Assembly (NCBI RefSeq): GCF_004364285.1
Contig: NZ_SOBE01000002.1
Span: 124,001 to 188,000, forward strand
From: Frigoribacterium sp. PhB116
GTDB lineage: Bacteria > Actinomycetota > Actinomycetes > Actinomycetales > Microbacteriaceae
Length of the DNA stretch: 64,000 nt
Direction of reading: 5' to 3'
Shown here one piece after another: positions 23,367-37,209 of the stretch. Numbering within the stretch: the first letter of the stretch is position 1; each line of letters starts with the position of its first letter. The translations under genes were made by a program, and so were the position numbers. The notes below the pieces were generated by a model. It saw nothing but the letters and a program-made list of their open reading frames with translations. It ran no database searches and was not told where the DNA came from.

Positions 23367-24626
23367 ATGGCGGACGACAGCGGCGAGCGCTCCGAGGCGG
23401 CCACCGACAAGCGGATGAAGGAGGTCCGCTCCAAGGGCCAGCTCTCGCGCTCGCAGGACCTCAGCGCCTGGGTCGGCGTCGGCGCGGCCGCCGTCATGAT
23501 CCCCAGCACCATCCAGCGCGGCGCCGAGGCCGGCACCGACCAGCTCTTCTCGATCGGCCAGGTGATCCGCCACCCCGACGACACCACCGTGCTGCAGCTG
23601 CTCGGCGGCGGCGTGGGCTCGATGGCCGGCACGATCGGCCCGATGCTCGCGGTCGTCGGCGTGGCCGTGCTCGCGACCGCGGTCGTGCAGGGCGGCGTGC
23701 ACGTCAAGCGCATGACCGGCAACTACGAGCAGTTCAACCTGCTGAACGGCCTCAAGACCACGTTCGGCACCCAGGCGCTCTGGAACGGCGCCAAGGCCCT
23801 GATCAAGACCGCGGTCGTCGGCCTCGTCCTCTGGGCGGCCGTCCAGGGCCTCCTGCCCGTCCTCATGAGCGGAGGCGGCCTCAGCGTCTCCGCGATCATC
23901 GAGGAGGCGTCGGCCGGCACCACGGTCCTGCTCCAGGCCGCCATCGCGGCCGGCCTCCTCCTGGCGGCGGCCGACGTCTTCGTCGTCATGCGCCGCAACC
24001 GCAAGAAGACGCGCATGACCAAGAAGGAGGTGCGCGACGAGCACAAGAGCAGCGACGGCGACCCGCTGGTCAAGTCGCAGCGCCGCTCGCGCCAGCTCGC
24101 CATGAGCCGCAACCGCATGATGGGCGCGATCGTCGACGCCGACGTCGTGATGGTCAACCCGACCGACTACGCCGTCGCCCTCAAGTACGAGCCCGGCAAG
24201 GCCGCCCCCCGCGTCGTCGCGAAGGGCGCCGGCGCCGTCGCCGCGAAGATCCGCGAGCAGGCCGAGGCCGACGGCGTGCCGATGGTCGCCGACGTGCCGC
24301 TGACCCGGGCGCTGCACGCCTCGTGCGGCCTCGGCGAGGAGATCCCCGTCGACCTCTACACGCCGGTCGCCCGCGTCCTCACCTTCGTGATGGCCCTGAA
24401 GGCGCGCGGCGCGACCGCCGCCGTCGGCCGGGCCCACGCGAACCCCCGCCCCACCACGGCCGACGAGGTGTCGAGCGTGCTCGCGCCCGAGTCGCTGGCC
24501 CCCGACGCGGTGCCGCGCGCGATCCGCGCCGCCCGCGCCGCGCCTCCTGCGCCCGTCGCCGCCCCGGCCGCCTCGCCGGCCCCCTCACTCTCGCCCCGCC
24601 CCGCCGCCACCGGAGGAACCGCCTGA
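23367..24626 (+). CDS. flhB: Flagellar export switch protein FlhB (NPTD variant)
   Basis: Substrate-specificity switch of the export gate, 419 aa. The N-terminus (ADDSGERSEAATDKRMKEVR.SKGQ) and four transmembrane helices are typical. The cytoplasmic domain starts about residue 210 with RNRKKTRMTKKEVRDEHK. The autocleavage site is usually NPTH; here it is NPTD (residues 264-267) followed by YAVALKY. Asn and Pro, which perform the cleavage, are kept. The C-terminal 70 residues are an Ala/Pro-rich extension beyond the normal end. The ATG is two bases after the fliR stop; overlap with flhA is one base. Confidence 0.95.
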   Translation: MADDSGERSEAATDKRMKEVRSKGQLSRSQDLSAWVGVGAAAVMIPSTIQRGAEAGTDQLFSIGQVIRHPDDTTVLQLLGGGVGSMAGTIGPMLAVVGVAVLATAVVQGGVHVKRMTGNYEQFNLLNGLKTTFGTQALWNGAKALIKTAVVGLVLWAAVQGLLPVLMSGGGLSVSAIIEEASAGTTVLLQAAIAAGLLLAAADVFVVMRRNRKKTRMTKKEVRDEHKSSDGDPLVKSQRRSRQLAMSRNRMMGAIVDADVVMVNPTDYAVALKYEPGKAAPRVVAKGAGAVAAKIREQAEADGVPMVADVPLTRALHASCGLGEEIPVDLYTPVARVLTFVMALKARGATAAVGRAHANPRPTTADEVSSVLAPESLAPDAVPRAIRAARAAPPAPVAAPAASPAPSLSPRPAATGGTA

Positions 24627-26677
24627 TGAAGAAGACACTCCCCAAGCTCGCCGTGCCGGTCGGCGTCGTCGCGATCGTGCTGCTGCTCGTCGTGCCCGTG
24701 CCGGCGCCGATGCTCGACGTGCTGATCATCCTCAACATCCTGCTGGCGCTGGTGATCCTGCTCACGACCCTGTTCGTGAAGAAGCCCCTCGACTTCTCGG
24801 TGTTCCCGTCGCTGCTGCTCGTCGCGACGCTGTTCCGCCTCGGGCTCAACGTCGCCTCGACGCGCCTCGTGCTCGGCGAGGGCTTCGCCGGCCACGTGAT
24901 CGAGGCGTTCGGCCACGTGGCGGTGAGCGGCTCGATCATCATCGGCGCCGTCATCTTCTGCATCCTGATCATCATCCAGTTCGTGGTCGTGACGAAGGGC
25001 GCCGAGCGCGTCGCCGAGGTCGGGGCCCGCTTCACCCTCGACGCCATGCCCGGCAAGCAGATGGCGATCGACGCCGACCTCAACGCCGGCCTGATCACCG
25101 ACGAGGTCGCCAAGGAGCGCCGCGCCGCCGTGAGCGCCGAGGCCGACTTCTACGGCTCGATGGACGGCGCCTCGAAGTTCGTCAAGGGCGATGCGATCGC
25201 CGGCATCCTGATCATCGTCATCAACCTGGTCGGCGGCGTCGCGATCGGCGCGATCCAGAACGGCATGGCGATCGGCGAGGCCCTGAACCACTACGGCCTG
25301 CTCACCATCGGCGACGGCCTCGTCACGCAGATCCCGGCGCTGCTGATGGCGGTCAGCACCGGCATGATCGTCACCCGCTCGGGCGCCGACAGCGACATGG
25401 GGTCGCAGGCGGCGGCGCAGCTCTCGCAGTCGCGCATCGCGATCATGATCGCCGGCGTCGCCGCGATCGGCATGGGGTTCATCCCCGGCATGCCGATCAT
25501 CCCGTTCCTCCTGATCGGCGTCGGCCTGCTCGTCATCTCGCAGCGCCTCGCGGCGAAGGAGAAGGCCGAGGAGGCGCAGCAGGCCCTCGAGGCCCTCGCC
25601 GCGCCTCCTGCCCCCACCGACACCACCGAGGACCTGCTCGAGCAGATGCGCGTGCACGCCCTCGAGATCCTGCTGGCGCCCGACCTGGTCGACATGGTCA
25701 GCGGGTCGTCGGACGACCTGCTCGGCCGCGTCAAGGCGCTGCGCCGCAAGATCGCCGTCGACATGGGCATCGTCGTGCCGCCGGTGCGCACCCGCGACAG
25801 CGTCGACCTGCCGCCCTCGACCTACTCGATCCGCATCGCAGGAGTCGAGGCCGGCCGCGGCGTCGCCCCGACCCGCTCCGTGCTCGCCCTCGGCGACCAG
25901 CTCGACGGCCTGCCCGGCACGGCCACGGTCGAGCCCGTCTTCGGCCTCGCCGGCAAGTGGGTGCCCGCCGAGATGCGGCACAGCGCCGAGATGACCGGGG
26001 CGACCGTGATCGACCGCGTCTCGGTTCTGGTCACGCACCTGTCGTCGATCATCGGCGACAACGCCGCCCGGCTGCTCAGCCGTGAGGACGTCCGCGTCCT
26101 GACCGAGGGCCTCAAGCAGGTCAACGCCTCCGCGATCGACGACCTCGTGCCCGGCATGCTCTCGCTCGCCGAGCTGCAGCGCGTGCTGCAGGGGCTGCTC
26201 GCCGAGCGCGTCCCGATCAACGACCTCGGGCGCATCTGCGAGGGGCTGACCCTCCGCGCCAAGGTCTCGACCGACCCCGAGGGCCTGGTGGAGGCGGCCC
26301 GCGCCTCCCTGGGGCCGGCCCTGACCGCGCGCCACCTCGACCAGGGCGTGCTGCGCGTCATCATGATCGACCCGGGCCTCGAGCAGTCGATGCTCGAGGG
26401 GCTGCGGCCGTCCGACCAGGGCACCCAGATCCTGCTCGACGGCCACCGCGTCGAGCAGGTGCTAGGCTCGCTCCGCGAGTCGGTCGCCTCCGTCGAGGCC
26501 CAGGGCCTCAGCGCCGTGCTCGTCTGCGCGCCGGCCCTGCGCCCCGCCATCCACCGCCTCGTCTCGGCCCAGCAGGGCGGCCTGCCCGTGCTGTCGTACC
26601 AGGAGGCGACGGCCGCCGGCTCGACCATCGAGACCGTGGGCGTCGTCCGCGCCGCCGACCCGATCACGGCGATCTGA
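24626..26677 (+). CDS. flhA: Flagellar export gate protein FlhA
   Basis: Largest export-gate component, 683 aa. It has eight predicted transmembrane helices in the first 320 residues and a cytoplasmic ring domain after that. The FHIPEP-family motif RFTLDAMPGKQMAIDADL is at residues 135-152. The cytoplasmic domain shows GVAPTRSVLALGDQLDGLPG and the chaperone-binding region after VLTEGLKQVNASAIDDLVPG. FlhA couples proton flow to protein export. The ATG overlaps the flhB stop (TGATG). Two GGAGGCGC words, one a full 11-mer (25599-25609), are inside the gene. Confidence 0.97.
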   Translation: MKKTLPKLAVPVGVVAIVLLLVVPVPAPMLDVLIILNILLALVILLTTLFVKKPLDFSVFPSLLLVATLFRLGLNVASTRLVLGEGFAGHVIEAFGHVAVSGSIIIGAVIFCILIIIQFVVVTKGAERVAEVGARFTLDAMPGKQMAIDADLNAGLITDEVAKERRAAVSAEADFYGSMDGASKFVKGDAIAGILIIVINLVGGVAIGAIQNGMAIGEALNHYGLLTIGDGLVTQIPALLMAVSTGMIVTRSGADSDMGSQAAAQLSQSRIAIMIAGVAAIGMGFIPGMPIIPFLLIGVGLLVISQRLAAKEKAEEAQQALEALAAPPAPTDTTEDLLEQMRVHALEILLAPDLVDMVSGSSDDLLGRVKALRRKIAVDMGIVVPPVRTRDSVDLPPSTYSIRIAGVEAGRGVAPTRSVLALGDQLDGLPGTATVEPVFGLAGKWVPAEMRHSAEMTGATVIDRVSVLVTHLSSIIGDNAARLLSREDVRVLTEGLKQVNASAIDDLVPGMLSLAELQRVLQGLLAERVPINDLGRICEGLTLRAKVSTDPEGLVEAARASLGPALTARHLDQGVLRVIMIDPGLEQSMLEGLRPSDQGTQILLDGHRVEQVLGSLRESVASVEAQGLSAVLVCAPALRPAIHRLVSAQQGGLPVLSYQEATAAGSTIETVGVVRAADPITAI

Positions 26678-26678
26678 C

Positions 26679-27854
26679 GTGCCCACGCGGAGGATGATGA
26701 GCGGCGAGTCGCTCGAGGCGCTGCGGGCCGAGGTCCGCGCCGTGCACGGCCCCGGCGCCCGGATCGTCGCGGCGCAGAAGGTGACCGTCGGGGGAGTCGC
26801 GGGCGTCTTCGCCCGCAAGCACTACGAGGTCACGGTCGAGGTGCCCGACCCGCGCACCGACGTGCCGACGGCACGCATCACGATCACGCCCCCGGCCTCG
26901 CGCGCCGGCATCGCGGCGCTGCTCGCCGACGCCGACGCCGCGGACGGGTTCGACCCGCGCGGCGGTGCCGACCTGCGCGGCGCCACCAGCCCGCAGGGCG
27001 ACGCAGGCCCGCGTGACCCGTTCGACGACGTGCTGTCCGGGCGCGAGGCGACCGCGCCGCGGGTCGTCCGCGCGGTGCCTGCCTCCCCGGCGTCCTCCGC
27101 CGCAGCCGCAGCCGCAGCCGCTGCAGCTGCCGCCGCACGGCCGCCCGCCGCGGCCAGCCCGCGTCGCGCCGCCCGCGCCGCCGCGGCCGCTGCTGCCTCC
27201 GTCCCGTCGCCCGCCGTCGCCGCGGCCGCCGGCGACCTCTCGACCCGTACGGACGCGTTCGCCGAGATCATGGACGACTTCACCTTCAACGGCATCGCCG
27301 CCCCCGGGACCCCGGCGGCCGAGGTGCACGACGTCGAGGAGGCGCCCGCCGGCCCCCTGACGACCGCAGCCGCCTTCCTCGCCGCGGCCGCCGCCTCCTC
27401 GTCCGCCCCCTCGGCGCTCGCCCCGGGCGACGCGGGCGACCGCCCCGCGCCGTCCGTGCTGCGCGGGGCCGGCGACCTCGTGGTCGTCGTCGGGCGTCCG
27501 GGCGACGCGTTCCGCGTGGCCGCCCAGATGGCGACGTCGTTCGGGCTGCGCTCGGTCGACGCCGCCGACCGGCGCGGCGCGATCCTCGCCCGGGCGACCG
27601 GCGTGCACGAGGACTCCGCCGTCGTCACCGCCCTCGCGTGGGACGCCGCCGCGCCCGCCGCCCTCGAGGCGATCGCGGCCGACCAGGTCTGGGTCGCCGT
27701 CGACGTCGGCCGCAAGCACGACGACACCGCCCGCTGGGTCGAGGCCGTCCGGGCCGTCCAGCCGGTGGCGGCGGTCGCCGTCGTCGGCGAGGACGACACG
27801 TCGACGCCCGGCACGGTCCACCTGCTCGGCGTCCCGGTCGGCTGGCGCGCCTAG
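26679..27854 (+). CDS. FlhF-like protein without a P-loop
   Basis: Protein of 391 aa directly after flhA, the usual flhF position. The N-terminal 55 residues look like the FlhF B-domain start (SLEALRAEVRAVHGPGARIV, then ARKHYEVTVEV). The middle is low-complexity, with a run of about 15 Ala near residues 138-153. The C-terminal part (about 265-391) has the alternating hydrophobic strands of an SRP-type GTPase domain (GDLVVVVGRPGDAFRVAAQM). However, the G1 motif GxxxxGKT is absent: VGRPGDAFR replaces it. It probably cannot bind GTP as FlhF does. GTG start, one base after the flhA stop. Confidence 0.7.
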   Translation: MPTRRMMSGESLEALRAEVRAVHGPGARIVAAQKVTVGGVAGVFARKHYEVTVEVPDPRTDVPTARITITPPASRAGIAALLADADAADGFDPRGGADLRGATSPQGDAGPRDPFDDVLSGREATAPRVVRAVPASPASSAAAAAAAAAAAAARPPAAASPRRAARAAAAAAASVPSPAVAAAAGDLSTRTDAFAEIMDDFTFNGIAAPGTPAAEVHDVEEAPAGPLTTAAAFLAAAAASSSAPSALAPGDAGDRPAPSVLRGAGDLVVVVGRPGDAFRVAAQMATSFGLRSVDAADRRGAILARATGVHEDSAVVTALAWDAAAPAALEAIAADQVWVAVDVGRKHDDTARWVEAVRAVQPVAAVAVVGEDDTSTPGTVHLLGVPVGWRA

Positions 27855-27898
27855 ACCCGCTGGCCGAACCGGCGTCCCCCGCAGGCGCCCCCCCCTGC

Positions 27899-27960
27899 CC
27901 CGTCACGTTCCGAGCATCACGTCGCGCCACGGCGAGACGCGATGCTCGGAACGCGACGGG
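27899..27960. repeat. 62-bp imperfect palindrome upstream of csrA
   Basis: Arms 27899-27928 and 27931-27960 pair at 27 of 30 positions around two unpaired bases. The conserved heart of each arm is CGTTCCGAGCATC. It lies between flhF-like and csrA, so it could end the long flagellar mRNA. Its structure, a long arm with almost no loop, matches the other intergenic palindromes here better than a normal terminator. Confidence 0.7.
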
Positions 27961-28026
27961 ACACGAACTCCCGACGTGGCCGCACGCCGAGCGCCCGGTC
28001 TGCGCCGTGTGGGGCCCCGCACCTCG

Positions 28027-28032
28027 TAAGGT
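28027..28032 (+). promoter_or_regulatory. -10 box of a leaderless csrA transcript
   Basis: TAAGGT ends six bases before the csrA ATG, leaving no room for a leader or ribosome-binding site (the intervening bases are GGGGGG, which could mimic one). csrA would then have its own promoter, apart from the flagellar operon. Confidence 0.45.
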
Positions 28033-28038
28033 GGGGGG

Positions 28039-28293
28039 ATGCTGGTGTTGACGCGCAAGGTCGGGGAGCGGATCCTCATCGGTGACGACATCGTCATCAC
28101 CGTGCTCGACTCCCGTGGCGACGGCGTGCGCATCGGCATCGACGCCCCCCGCGGCGTGAAGATCCAGCGAGAAGAGGTCGTCAAGGCCGTCACCGAGGCC
28201 AACGTCGAGGCCGCCGGCGCGACCTCCGCGGCCGACGCCGAGGCGCGCCTCCGTGCCGCCCTCGGCGCCCCTGCCCCGCGCGCCGACCAGTAG
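28039..28293 (+). CDS. csrA: Carbon storage regulator / translational repressor CsrA
   Basis: Small dimeric RNA-binding protein that blocks translation by binding GGA sites in leader RNAs. In Gram-positive bacteria it often acts on flagellin mRNA. It is 84 aa. The core is intact: MLVLTRKVGERILIGDDIVI with Leu4 and Arg6, then GVKIQREEVVKAV with the RNA-contacting Arg44. The tail after residue 55 is Ala-rich. FliW, its usual partner, is not in this window. The 3' end (GACCAGTAG, including the stop) is repeated just downstream, merging into a 7-bp tandem array. Confidence 0.95.
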   Translation: MLVLTRKVGERILIGDDIVITVLDSRGDGVRIGIDAPRGVKIQREEVVKAVTEANVEAAGATSAADAEARLRAALGAPAPRADQ

Positions 28294-28337
28294 TTCCCGC
28301 AGACCAGTAGCTCCGCAGGCCGGCAGCTCCCCGCTGG

Positions 28338-28386
28338 CCAGCAGCCAGCAGCCAGCAGCCAGCGGCCGGCAGCGAGCAGCCAGCAG
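28338..28386. repeat. 7-bp tandem repeat CCAGCAG, seven units
   Basis: Seven consecutive 7-mers: three perfect CCAGCAG, then CCAGCGG, CCGGCAG, CGAGCAG and CCAGCAG. They fill most of the gap between csrA and the convergent methyltransferase-fold gene, ending two bases from that gene's stop. Likely prone to slippage. Confidence 0.8.
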
Positions 28387-28388
28387 CG

Positions 28389-29246
28389 TCAACGACTCCC
28401 GAACACGCTCCGCGACGGCTCCGGCGACGGCACCGCGGTCGCGTCCGTGACGACCGGTGCCCCGGCGACGAAGTCGCGCAGCTCGCGCCCGTGCACGACC
28501 TTCGCCGGCAGCGGGTCTGACGAGTAGAGACGCGGCATGCGGTCGGTGGGCAGCGGCGAGGGCGAGCCGATCAGCACGACGTTGCCGAACCTCCTGCCCT
28601 TGAGGGTGGCAGGGTCGGCGACCGCGGCGACGTGCTCGAAGACGGTCGACAGGGTCGACGCCTGTCCGCGGGCGAAGGCCAGCCCGGCCCCGTCGGCCGA
28701 GTTGACGATCAGCATGCCCGTCGGCGACAGGAACGAGGAGGCGGCCGTGTAGAACTCGAGGCTCGTCACGTGCGCGGGGATGCGCGACCCGCCGAAGACG
28801 TCGACGACGAGCAGGTCGACCGACCCGCGGAGCCCGGCCGGCAGCTTCTCCATCACCTCGCGGGCGTCGCCGTAGCGGAGCCGGATGGAGGCGCCCCGCG
28901 GGAACGGCAGCCGCTCGCGCACCAGCGCGATCAGGTCGGCCTCGAGCTCGATCACCTGCTGGCGCGAGCCGGGCCTCGTCGCCTCGACGTACCGGGGCAG
29001 CGTGAGCGCGCCGCCGCCGAGGTGCAGGGCCGTCAGGGGCCCCTCGGGCAGCAGGTCGATCGCGTGGCCGATGCGGCGGACGTACTCGAAGGCGAGGTGC
29101 GTGGGGTCGTCGAGGTCGACGTGCGACTGCGGGGTGCCGTCGACGACGAGGGTGAACGAGCCGGGCCGGTGCCGGTCCTCGTCGACGCGGGCGAGGCCCG
29201 CTCCGATCGAGACCTCGGCGGGCGGGTCGTCGTGGGGTGCGGCCAT
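28389..29246 (-). CDS. Spermidine-synthase-like (methyltransferase-fold) protein
   Basis: Protein of 285 aa with a Rossmann-type fold resembling polyamine aminopropyltransferases. The nucleotide-binding loop is [13 protein letters not shown] (74-86), the acidic end of strand two is VIELEADL (98-105), and the active-site loop region is [18 protein letters not shown] (149-166). Stand-alone proteins of this kind are common in actinobacteria and often lack proven synthase activity. The usual gatekeeper Asp loop (GGGDG) appears as GGGAL, which argues against a canonical enzyme. It is read away from rpoB. Confidence 0.75.
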   Translation of the reverse strand: MAAPHDDPPAEVSIGAGLARVDEDRHRPGSFTLVVDGTPQSHVDLDDPTHLAFEYVRRIGHAIDLLPEGPLTALHLGGGALTLPRYVEATRPGSRQQVIELEADLIALVRERLPFPRGASIRLRYGDAREVMEKLPAGLRGSVDLLVVDVFGGSRIPAHVTSLEFYTAASSFLSPTGMLIVNSADGAGLAFARGQASTLSTVFEHVAAVADPATLKGRRFGNVVLIGSPSPLPTDRMPRLYSSDPLPAKVVHGRELRDFVAGAPVVTDATAVPSPEPSRSVFGSR

Positions 29247-29586
29247 GTCCCGATCCTCCCACCGAGGAGGCGCGGCCGGAATTCCGCGGGATCGCCTGCG
29301 TTATACCCGAGGTCAGCCCCGAGGTCAACGACAGGGCTTGCCAGGCGTGTCCCGGCTGCATAGTATTGACCTTTGCGCTCCCTCGTGCGTCCCGTCGTCA
29401 TATCTCGGTCGACGACGCACATCCGAGACAGTCCCCCGAATATCGCGGCGGGGGCGTCCTCGGTCTCGGCCTCCGGCACGGTCCAGCGACCCTGCCGCGC
29501 GGCCGACGGTTCCCGGGAGGGCCGTTCACCACCCACTCATACTGTCCGACAGTGATGACCCGACGGGGTCCACGGAGGTAACTTCC
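29247..29586. promoter_or_regulatory. rpoB promoter and leader region
   Basis: A 340-base gap between the divergent spermidine-synthase-like gene and rpoB. It contains an 11-mer copy (29265-29275), a duplicated CGAGGTCA word near 29309-29327, the rpoB promoter and a leader of about 210 bases. I see no ORF or recognised riboswitch in it; the leader length is usual for rpoBC. Confidence 0.6.
29338..29366 (+). promoter_or_regulatory. Housekeeping-type promoter of rpoBC
   Basis: TTGCCA (29338-29343), a 17-base spacer and TAGTAT (29361-29366). This is one of the best sigma-A-like matches in the window. The start would be near 29373, giving a leader of about 215 bases before the rpoB TTG. Confidence 0.65.
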
Positions 29587-32500
29587 TTGGCTGCTGCGAA
29601 CACCGCATCCACCAACTCGCCCAAGAACGGCCGTGGCGCATCGCGCCTCTCGTTCGCCAAGATCACCGACACGCTCACGGTCCCCGACCTCCTGGCGCTG
29701 CAGACCGAGAGCTTCGACTGGCTCGTCGGCAACGACATCTGGAAGACCCGCCTCGCCGAGGCGACCGAGCAGGGTCGCACCGACCTCGCGCTGCACTCCG
29801 GCCTGGAGGAGATCTTCGAGGAGATCTCCCCGATCGAAGACCTGGGCGAGACCATGCAGCTCAGCTTCACGGCTCCCGAGCTCGAGGACCCGAAGTACTC
29901 CATCGACGAGTGCAAGGAGCGCGGCAAGACCTACGCCGCCCCCCTCTACGTCAACGCCGAGTTCATGAACCACCTCACCGGTGAGATCAAGACCCAGACG
30001 GTCTTCATGGGCGACTTCCCCCTCATGACCGAGCGCGGCACGTTCATCATCAACGGCACCGAGCGCGTCGTCGTGTCGCAGCTGGTCCGCAGCCCCGGCG
30101 TCTACTTCGAGCGCGCCTCCGACAAGACGTCCGACAAGGACATCTACTCGGCTCGCGTCATCCCCAGCCGCGGCGCCTGGCTCGAGTTCGAGATCGACAA
30201 GCGCGACCAGGTCGGCGTGCGCATCGACCGCAAGCGCAAGCAGAGCGTCACCGTCTTCCTCAAGGCCCTCGGCCTCACGAGCGAGGAGATCACGGAGAAG
30301 TTCCAGGGCTTCGCGTCCATCGAGGCCACCCTCGAGAAGGACGCCATCCTCACGAAAGAGGAGGCCCTCAAGGACATCTACCGCAAGCTCCGTCCCGGCG
30401 AGCAGGTCGCCGCCGAGGCCGCGCGTGCGCTCCTCGACAACTTCTACTTCAACCCGAAGCGCTACGACCTGGCGAAGGTGGGTCGCTACAAGATCAACCG
30501 CAAGCTCGGCATCGACGCGCCCCTCGGCGACTCGGTCCTGACCGTCGACGACATCGTCGCGACGATCAAGTACCTGGTCTCGCTGCACGCCGAGCAGAAG
30601 ACGATCGACGGCACGCGCGACGGCGAGTCCGTCGAGCTGCGCCTCGACGTCGACGACATCGACCACTTCGGCAACCGTCGCATCCGCGCGGTCGGCGAGC
30701 TGATCCAGAACCAGGTCCGCACCGGCCTGTCCCGCATGGAGCGCGTCGTCCGCGAGCGCATGACCACGCAGGACATCGAGGCGATCACCCCGCAGACCCT
30801 GATCAACGTGCGCCCCGTCGTCGCCGCGATCAAGGAGTTCTTCGGCACGTCGCAGCTCTCGCAGTTCATGGACCAGAACAACCCGCTGTCGGGCCTGACG
30901 CACAAGCGTCGTCTCAGCGCGCTCGGCCCCGGCGGCCTGAGCCGCGAGCGCGCCGGCGTCGAGGTCCGCGACGTCCACCCGTCGCACTACGGCCGCATGT
31001 GCCCGATCGAGACCCCGGAAGGCCCGAACATCGGCCTGATCGGCTCGCTCGCGTCGTTCGCCCGCATCAACTCGTTCGGCTTCATCGAGACGCCCTACCG
31101 TCGTGTCAACGGCGGCAACGTCAGCACCACGATCGACTACCTCACCGCGTCTGAAGAGGACGAGTTCGTCGTCGCCCAGGCCAACGCCCCGCTCGACGAC
31201 GACTTCAACTTCGTCGACGACAAGGTGCTGGTCCGCAAGAAGGGCGGCGAGGTGGAGCTCGTCGCCAAGGACGAGGTCGACTACATGGACGTCTCGCCGC
31301 GCCAGATGGTGTCGGTCGCGACCTCGCTCATCCCGTTCCTCGAGCACGACGACGCGAACCGCGCCCTGATGGGCGCGAACATGCAGCGTCAGGCCGTCCC
31401 GCTGGTCCGCAGCGAGAGCCCCCTGGTCGGCACCGGCATGGAGGGCTACACGGCCATCGACGCCGGCGACGTCGTCACCGCCGACGCCGCAGGTGTCGTC
31501 ACCGAGGTCTCGGCCGACGTCGTCACCGTCCAGCTCGACGAGGGCGGCACGCAGGACTACTACCTGCGCAAGTTCGACCGCTCGAACCAGGGCGCCAGCT
31601 ACAACCACCGCGTGATCGTCGACGCCGGTCAGCGCATCGAGGTCGGCGAGGTCATCGCCGACGGCCCTGCGACCGAGAACGGCGAGCTCGCGCTCGGCAA
31701 GAACCTGCTCGTCGCGTTCATGCCGTGGGAGGGCTACAACTACGAGGACGCGATGATCCTGTCGCAGAACCTCGTGAAGGACGACACGCTCTCCTCGATC
31801 CACATCGAGGAGTACGAGGTCGACGCCCGCGACACGAAGCTCGGCAAGGAGGAGATCACCCGTGACCTCCCCAACGTCAGCCCCGACCTGCTGGCCGACC
31901 TCGACGACCGCGGCATCATCCGCATCGGTGCCGAGGTCCGTCCCGGCGACATCCTCGTCGGCAAGGTCACGCCCAAGGGCGAGACCGAGCTGTCGGCCGA
32001 GGAGCGCCTCCTGCGCGCCATCTTCAACGAGAAGAGCCGTGAGGTCCGCGACACGTCCCTGAAGGTGCCCCACGGCGAGCAGGGAACCGTCATCGGCGTC
32101 AAGGTCTTCGACTCGCAAGACGGCGACGATGAGCTCGGCTCGGGCGTCAACCAGCGCGTCGTGGTGTTCATCGCGCAGCGACGCAAGATCACCGCGGGCG
32201 ACAAGCTCGCCGGACGCCACGGCAACAAGGGCGTCATCTCGACGATCCTCCCCGTCGAGGACATGCCGTTCCTCGCGGACGGCACGCCGGTCGACATCAT
32301 CCTGAACCCGCTGGGCGTCCCCGGTCGCATGAACTTCGGCCAGGTGCTCGAGATCCACCTCGGGTGGATCGCGGCGCAGGGCTGGAACGTCGAGGGCATC
32401 CAGGAGTGGGCCAAGAACCTCCCGCCGGAGGCGCTCAGCGCGGCTCCCGGCACGAAGGTCGCCACCCCGGTGTTCGACGGTGCCGCCGAGCGCGAGATCG

Positions 32501-33078
32501 AGGGCCTCCTCGACTCGACGCTGCCCACACGTGACGGCGACCGCCTGATCGGCTCCTCGGGCAAGACGATGCTGTTCGACGGTCGCTCGGGAGAGCCCTT
32601 CCCGAACCCGATCTCGGTCGGCTACATGTACATCCTGAAGCTGCACCACCTCGTCGACGACAAGATCCACGCTCGTTCGACGGGCCCCTACTCGATGATC
32701 ACGCAGCAGCCCCTGGGCGGTAAGGCCCAGTTCGGCGGACAGCGGTTCGGAGAGATGGAGGTGTGGGCCCTCGAGGCCTACGGCGCCGCGTACGCGCTGC
32801 AGGAGCTCCTGACGATCAAGTCCGACGACATCCTCGGCCGCGTCAAGGTCTACGAGGCGATCGTCAAGGGCGAGAACATCCAGGAGCCCGGCATCCCCGA
32901 GAGCTTCAAGGTCCTCATCAAGGAGATGCAGTCGCTGTGCCTGAACGTCGAGGTCCTCTCGGCCGACGGCCAGACGGTCAGCCTGCGCGACACGGACGAC
33001 GAGGTCTTCCGTGCTGCGGAAGAGCTCGGCATCAACATCTCCTCCCGCTTCGAGTCGTCGAACGTCGACGAGATCTAA
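29587..33078 (+). CDS. rpoB: RNA polymerase beta subunit
   Basis: Catalytic subunit of RNA polymerase, 1163 aa from a TTG at 29587. I preferred this start because GGAGG (29574-29578) sits at proper distance and the N-terminus ([22 protein letters not shown]) agrees with actinobacterial RpoB. The rifampicin pocket reads [20 protein letters not shown] and [14 protein letters not shown], with wild-type residues at the usual resistance positions. The catalytic and sigma-contact regions ([27 protein letters not shown]) are intact. rpoC follows after 49 bases in the same transcript. Confidence 0.98.
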   Translation: MAAANTASTNSPKNGRGASRLSFAKITDTLTVPDLLALQTESFDWLVGNDIWKTRLAEATEQGRTDLALHSGLEEIFEEISPIEDLGETMQLSFTAPELEDPKYSIDECKERGKTYAAPLYVNAEFMNHLTGEIKTQTVFMGDFPLMTERGTFIINGTERVVVSQLVRSPGVYFERASDKTSDKDIYSARVIPSRGAWLEFEIDKRDQVGVRIDRKRKQSVTVFLKALGLTSEEITEKFQGFASIEATLEKDAILTKEEALKDIYRKLRPGEQVAAEAARALLDNFYFNPKRYDLAKVGRYKINRKLGIDAPLGDSVLTVDDIVATIKYLVSLHAEQKTIDGTRDGESVELRLDVDDIDHFGNRRIRAVGELIQNQVRTGLSRMERVVRERMTTQDIEAITPQTLINVRPVVAAIKEFFGTSQLSQFMDQNNPLSGLTHKRRLSALGPGGLSRERAGVEVRDVHPSHYGRMCPIETPEGPNIGLIGSLASFARINSFGFIETPYRRVNGGNVSTTIDYLTASEEDEFVVAQANAPLDDDFNFVDDKVLVRKKGGEVELVAKDEVDYMDVSPRQMVSVATSLIPFLEHDDANRALMGANMQRQAVPLVRSESPLVGTGMEGYTAIDAGDVVTADAAGVVTEVSADVVTVQLDEGGTQDYYLRKFDRSNQGASYNHRVIVDAGQRIEVGEVIADGPATENGELALGKNLLVAFMPWEGYNYEDAMILSQNLVKDDTLSSIHIEEYEVDARDTKLGKEEITRDLPNVSPDLLADLDDRGIIRIGAEVRPGDILVGKVTPKGETELSAEERLLRAIFNEKSREVRDTSLKVPHGEQGTVIGVKVFDSQDGDDELGSGVNQRVVVFIAQRRKITAGDKLAGRHGNKGVISTILPVEDMPFLADGTPVDIILNPLGVPGRMNFGQVLEIHLGWIAAQGWNVEGIQEWAKNLPPEALSAAPGTKVATPVFDGAAEREIEGLLDSTLPTRDGDRLIGSSGKTMLFDGRSGEPFPNPISVGYMYILKLHHLVDDKIHARSTGPYSMITQQPLGGKAQFGGQRFGEMEVWALEAYGAAYALQELLTIKSDDILGRVKVYEAIVKGENIQEPGIPESFKVLIKEMQSLCLNVEVLSADGQTVSLRDTDDEVFRAAEELGINISSRFESSNVDEI

Positions 33079-33127
33079 GCCCCCTTCCCACAACGACACG
33101 TCGATACATCTGACAAGGGACTGAATT

Positions 33128-37009
<3,882 letters not shown>

Positions 37010-37063
37010 TCGGGATCGCCATGAAGGCACCGCGGGTCTGACGACCTGCGGAGCCACCAGGCA

Positions 37064-37114
37064 CCACGACGGGCCTCAGCCCTCGCACGACGCGAGGGAC
37101 GGGGCCCGTCGTGG
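37064..37114 (+). terminator. Two-tier hairpin terminator of rpoBC
   Basis: An outer 12-bp stem (CCACGACGGGCC at 37064-37075 with 37103-37114) and an inner 7-bp stem (CCCTCGC at 37080-37086 with GCGAGGG at 37092-37098). It begins 55 bases after rpoC. There is no U-tract. Confidence 0.75.
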
Positions 37115-37209
37115 TTCCCGGGCGACCTCGGGGAGGCGCGGGTCGGTCCCGCAGGCTCGCGGGCGGTCCCGTGACCCGGGCGGCTCCCGAGACCGGGCAG
37201 TATGGAGCG

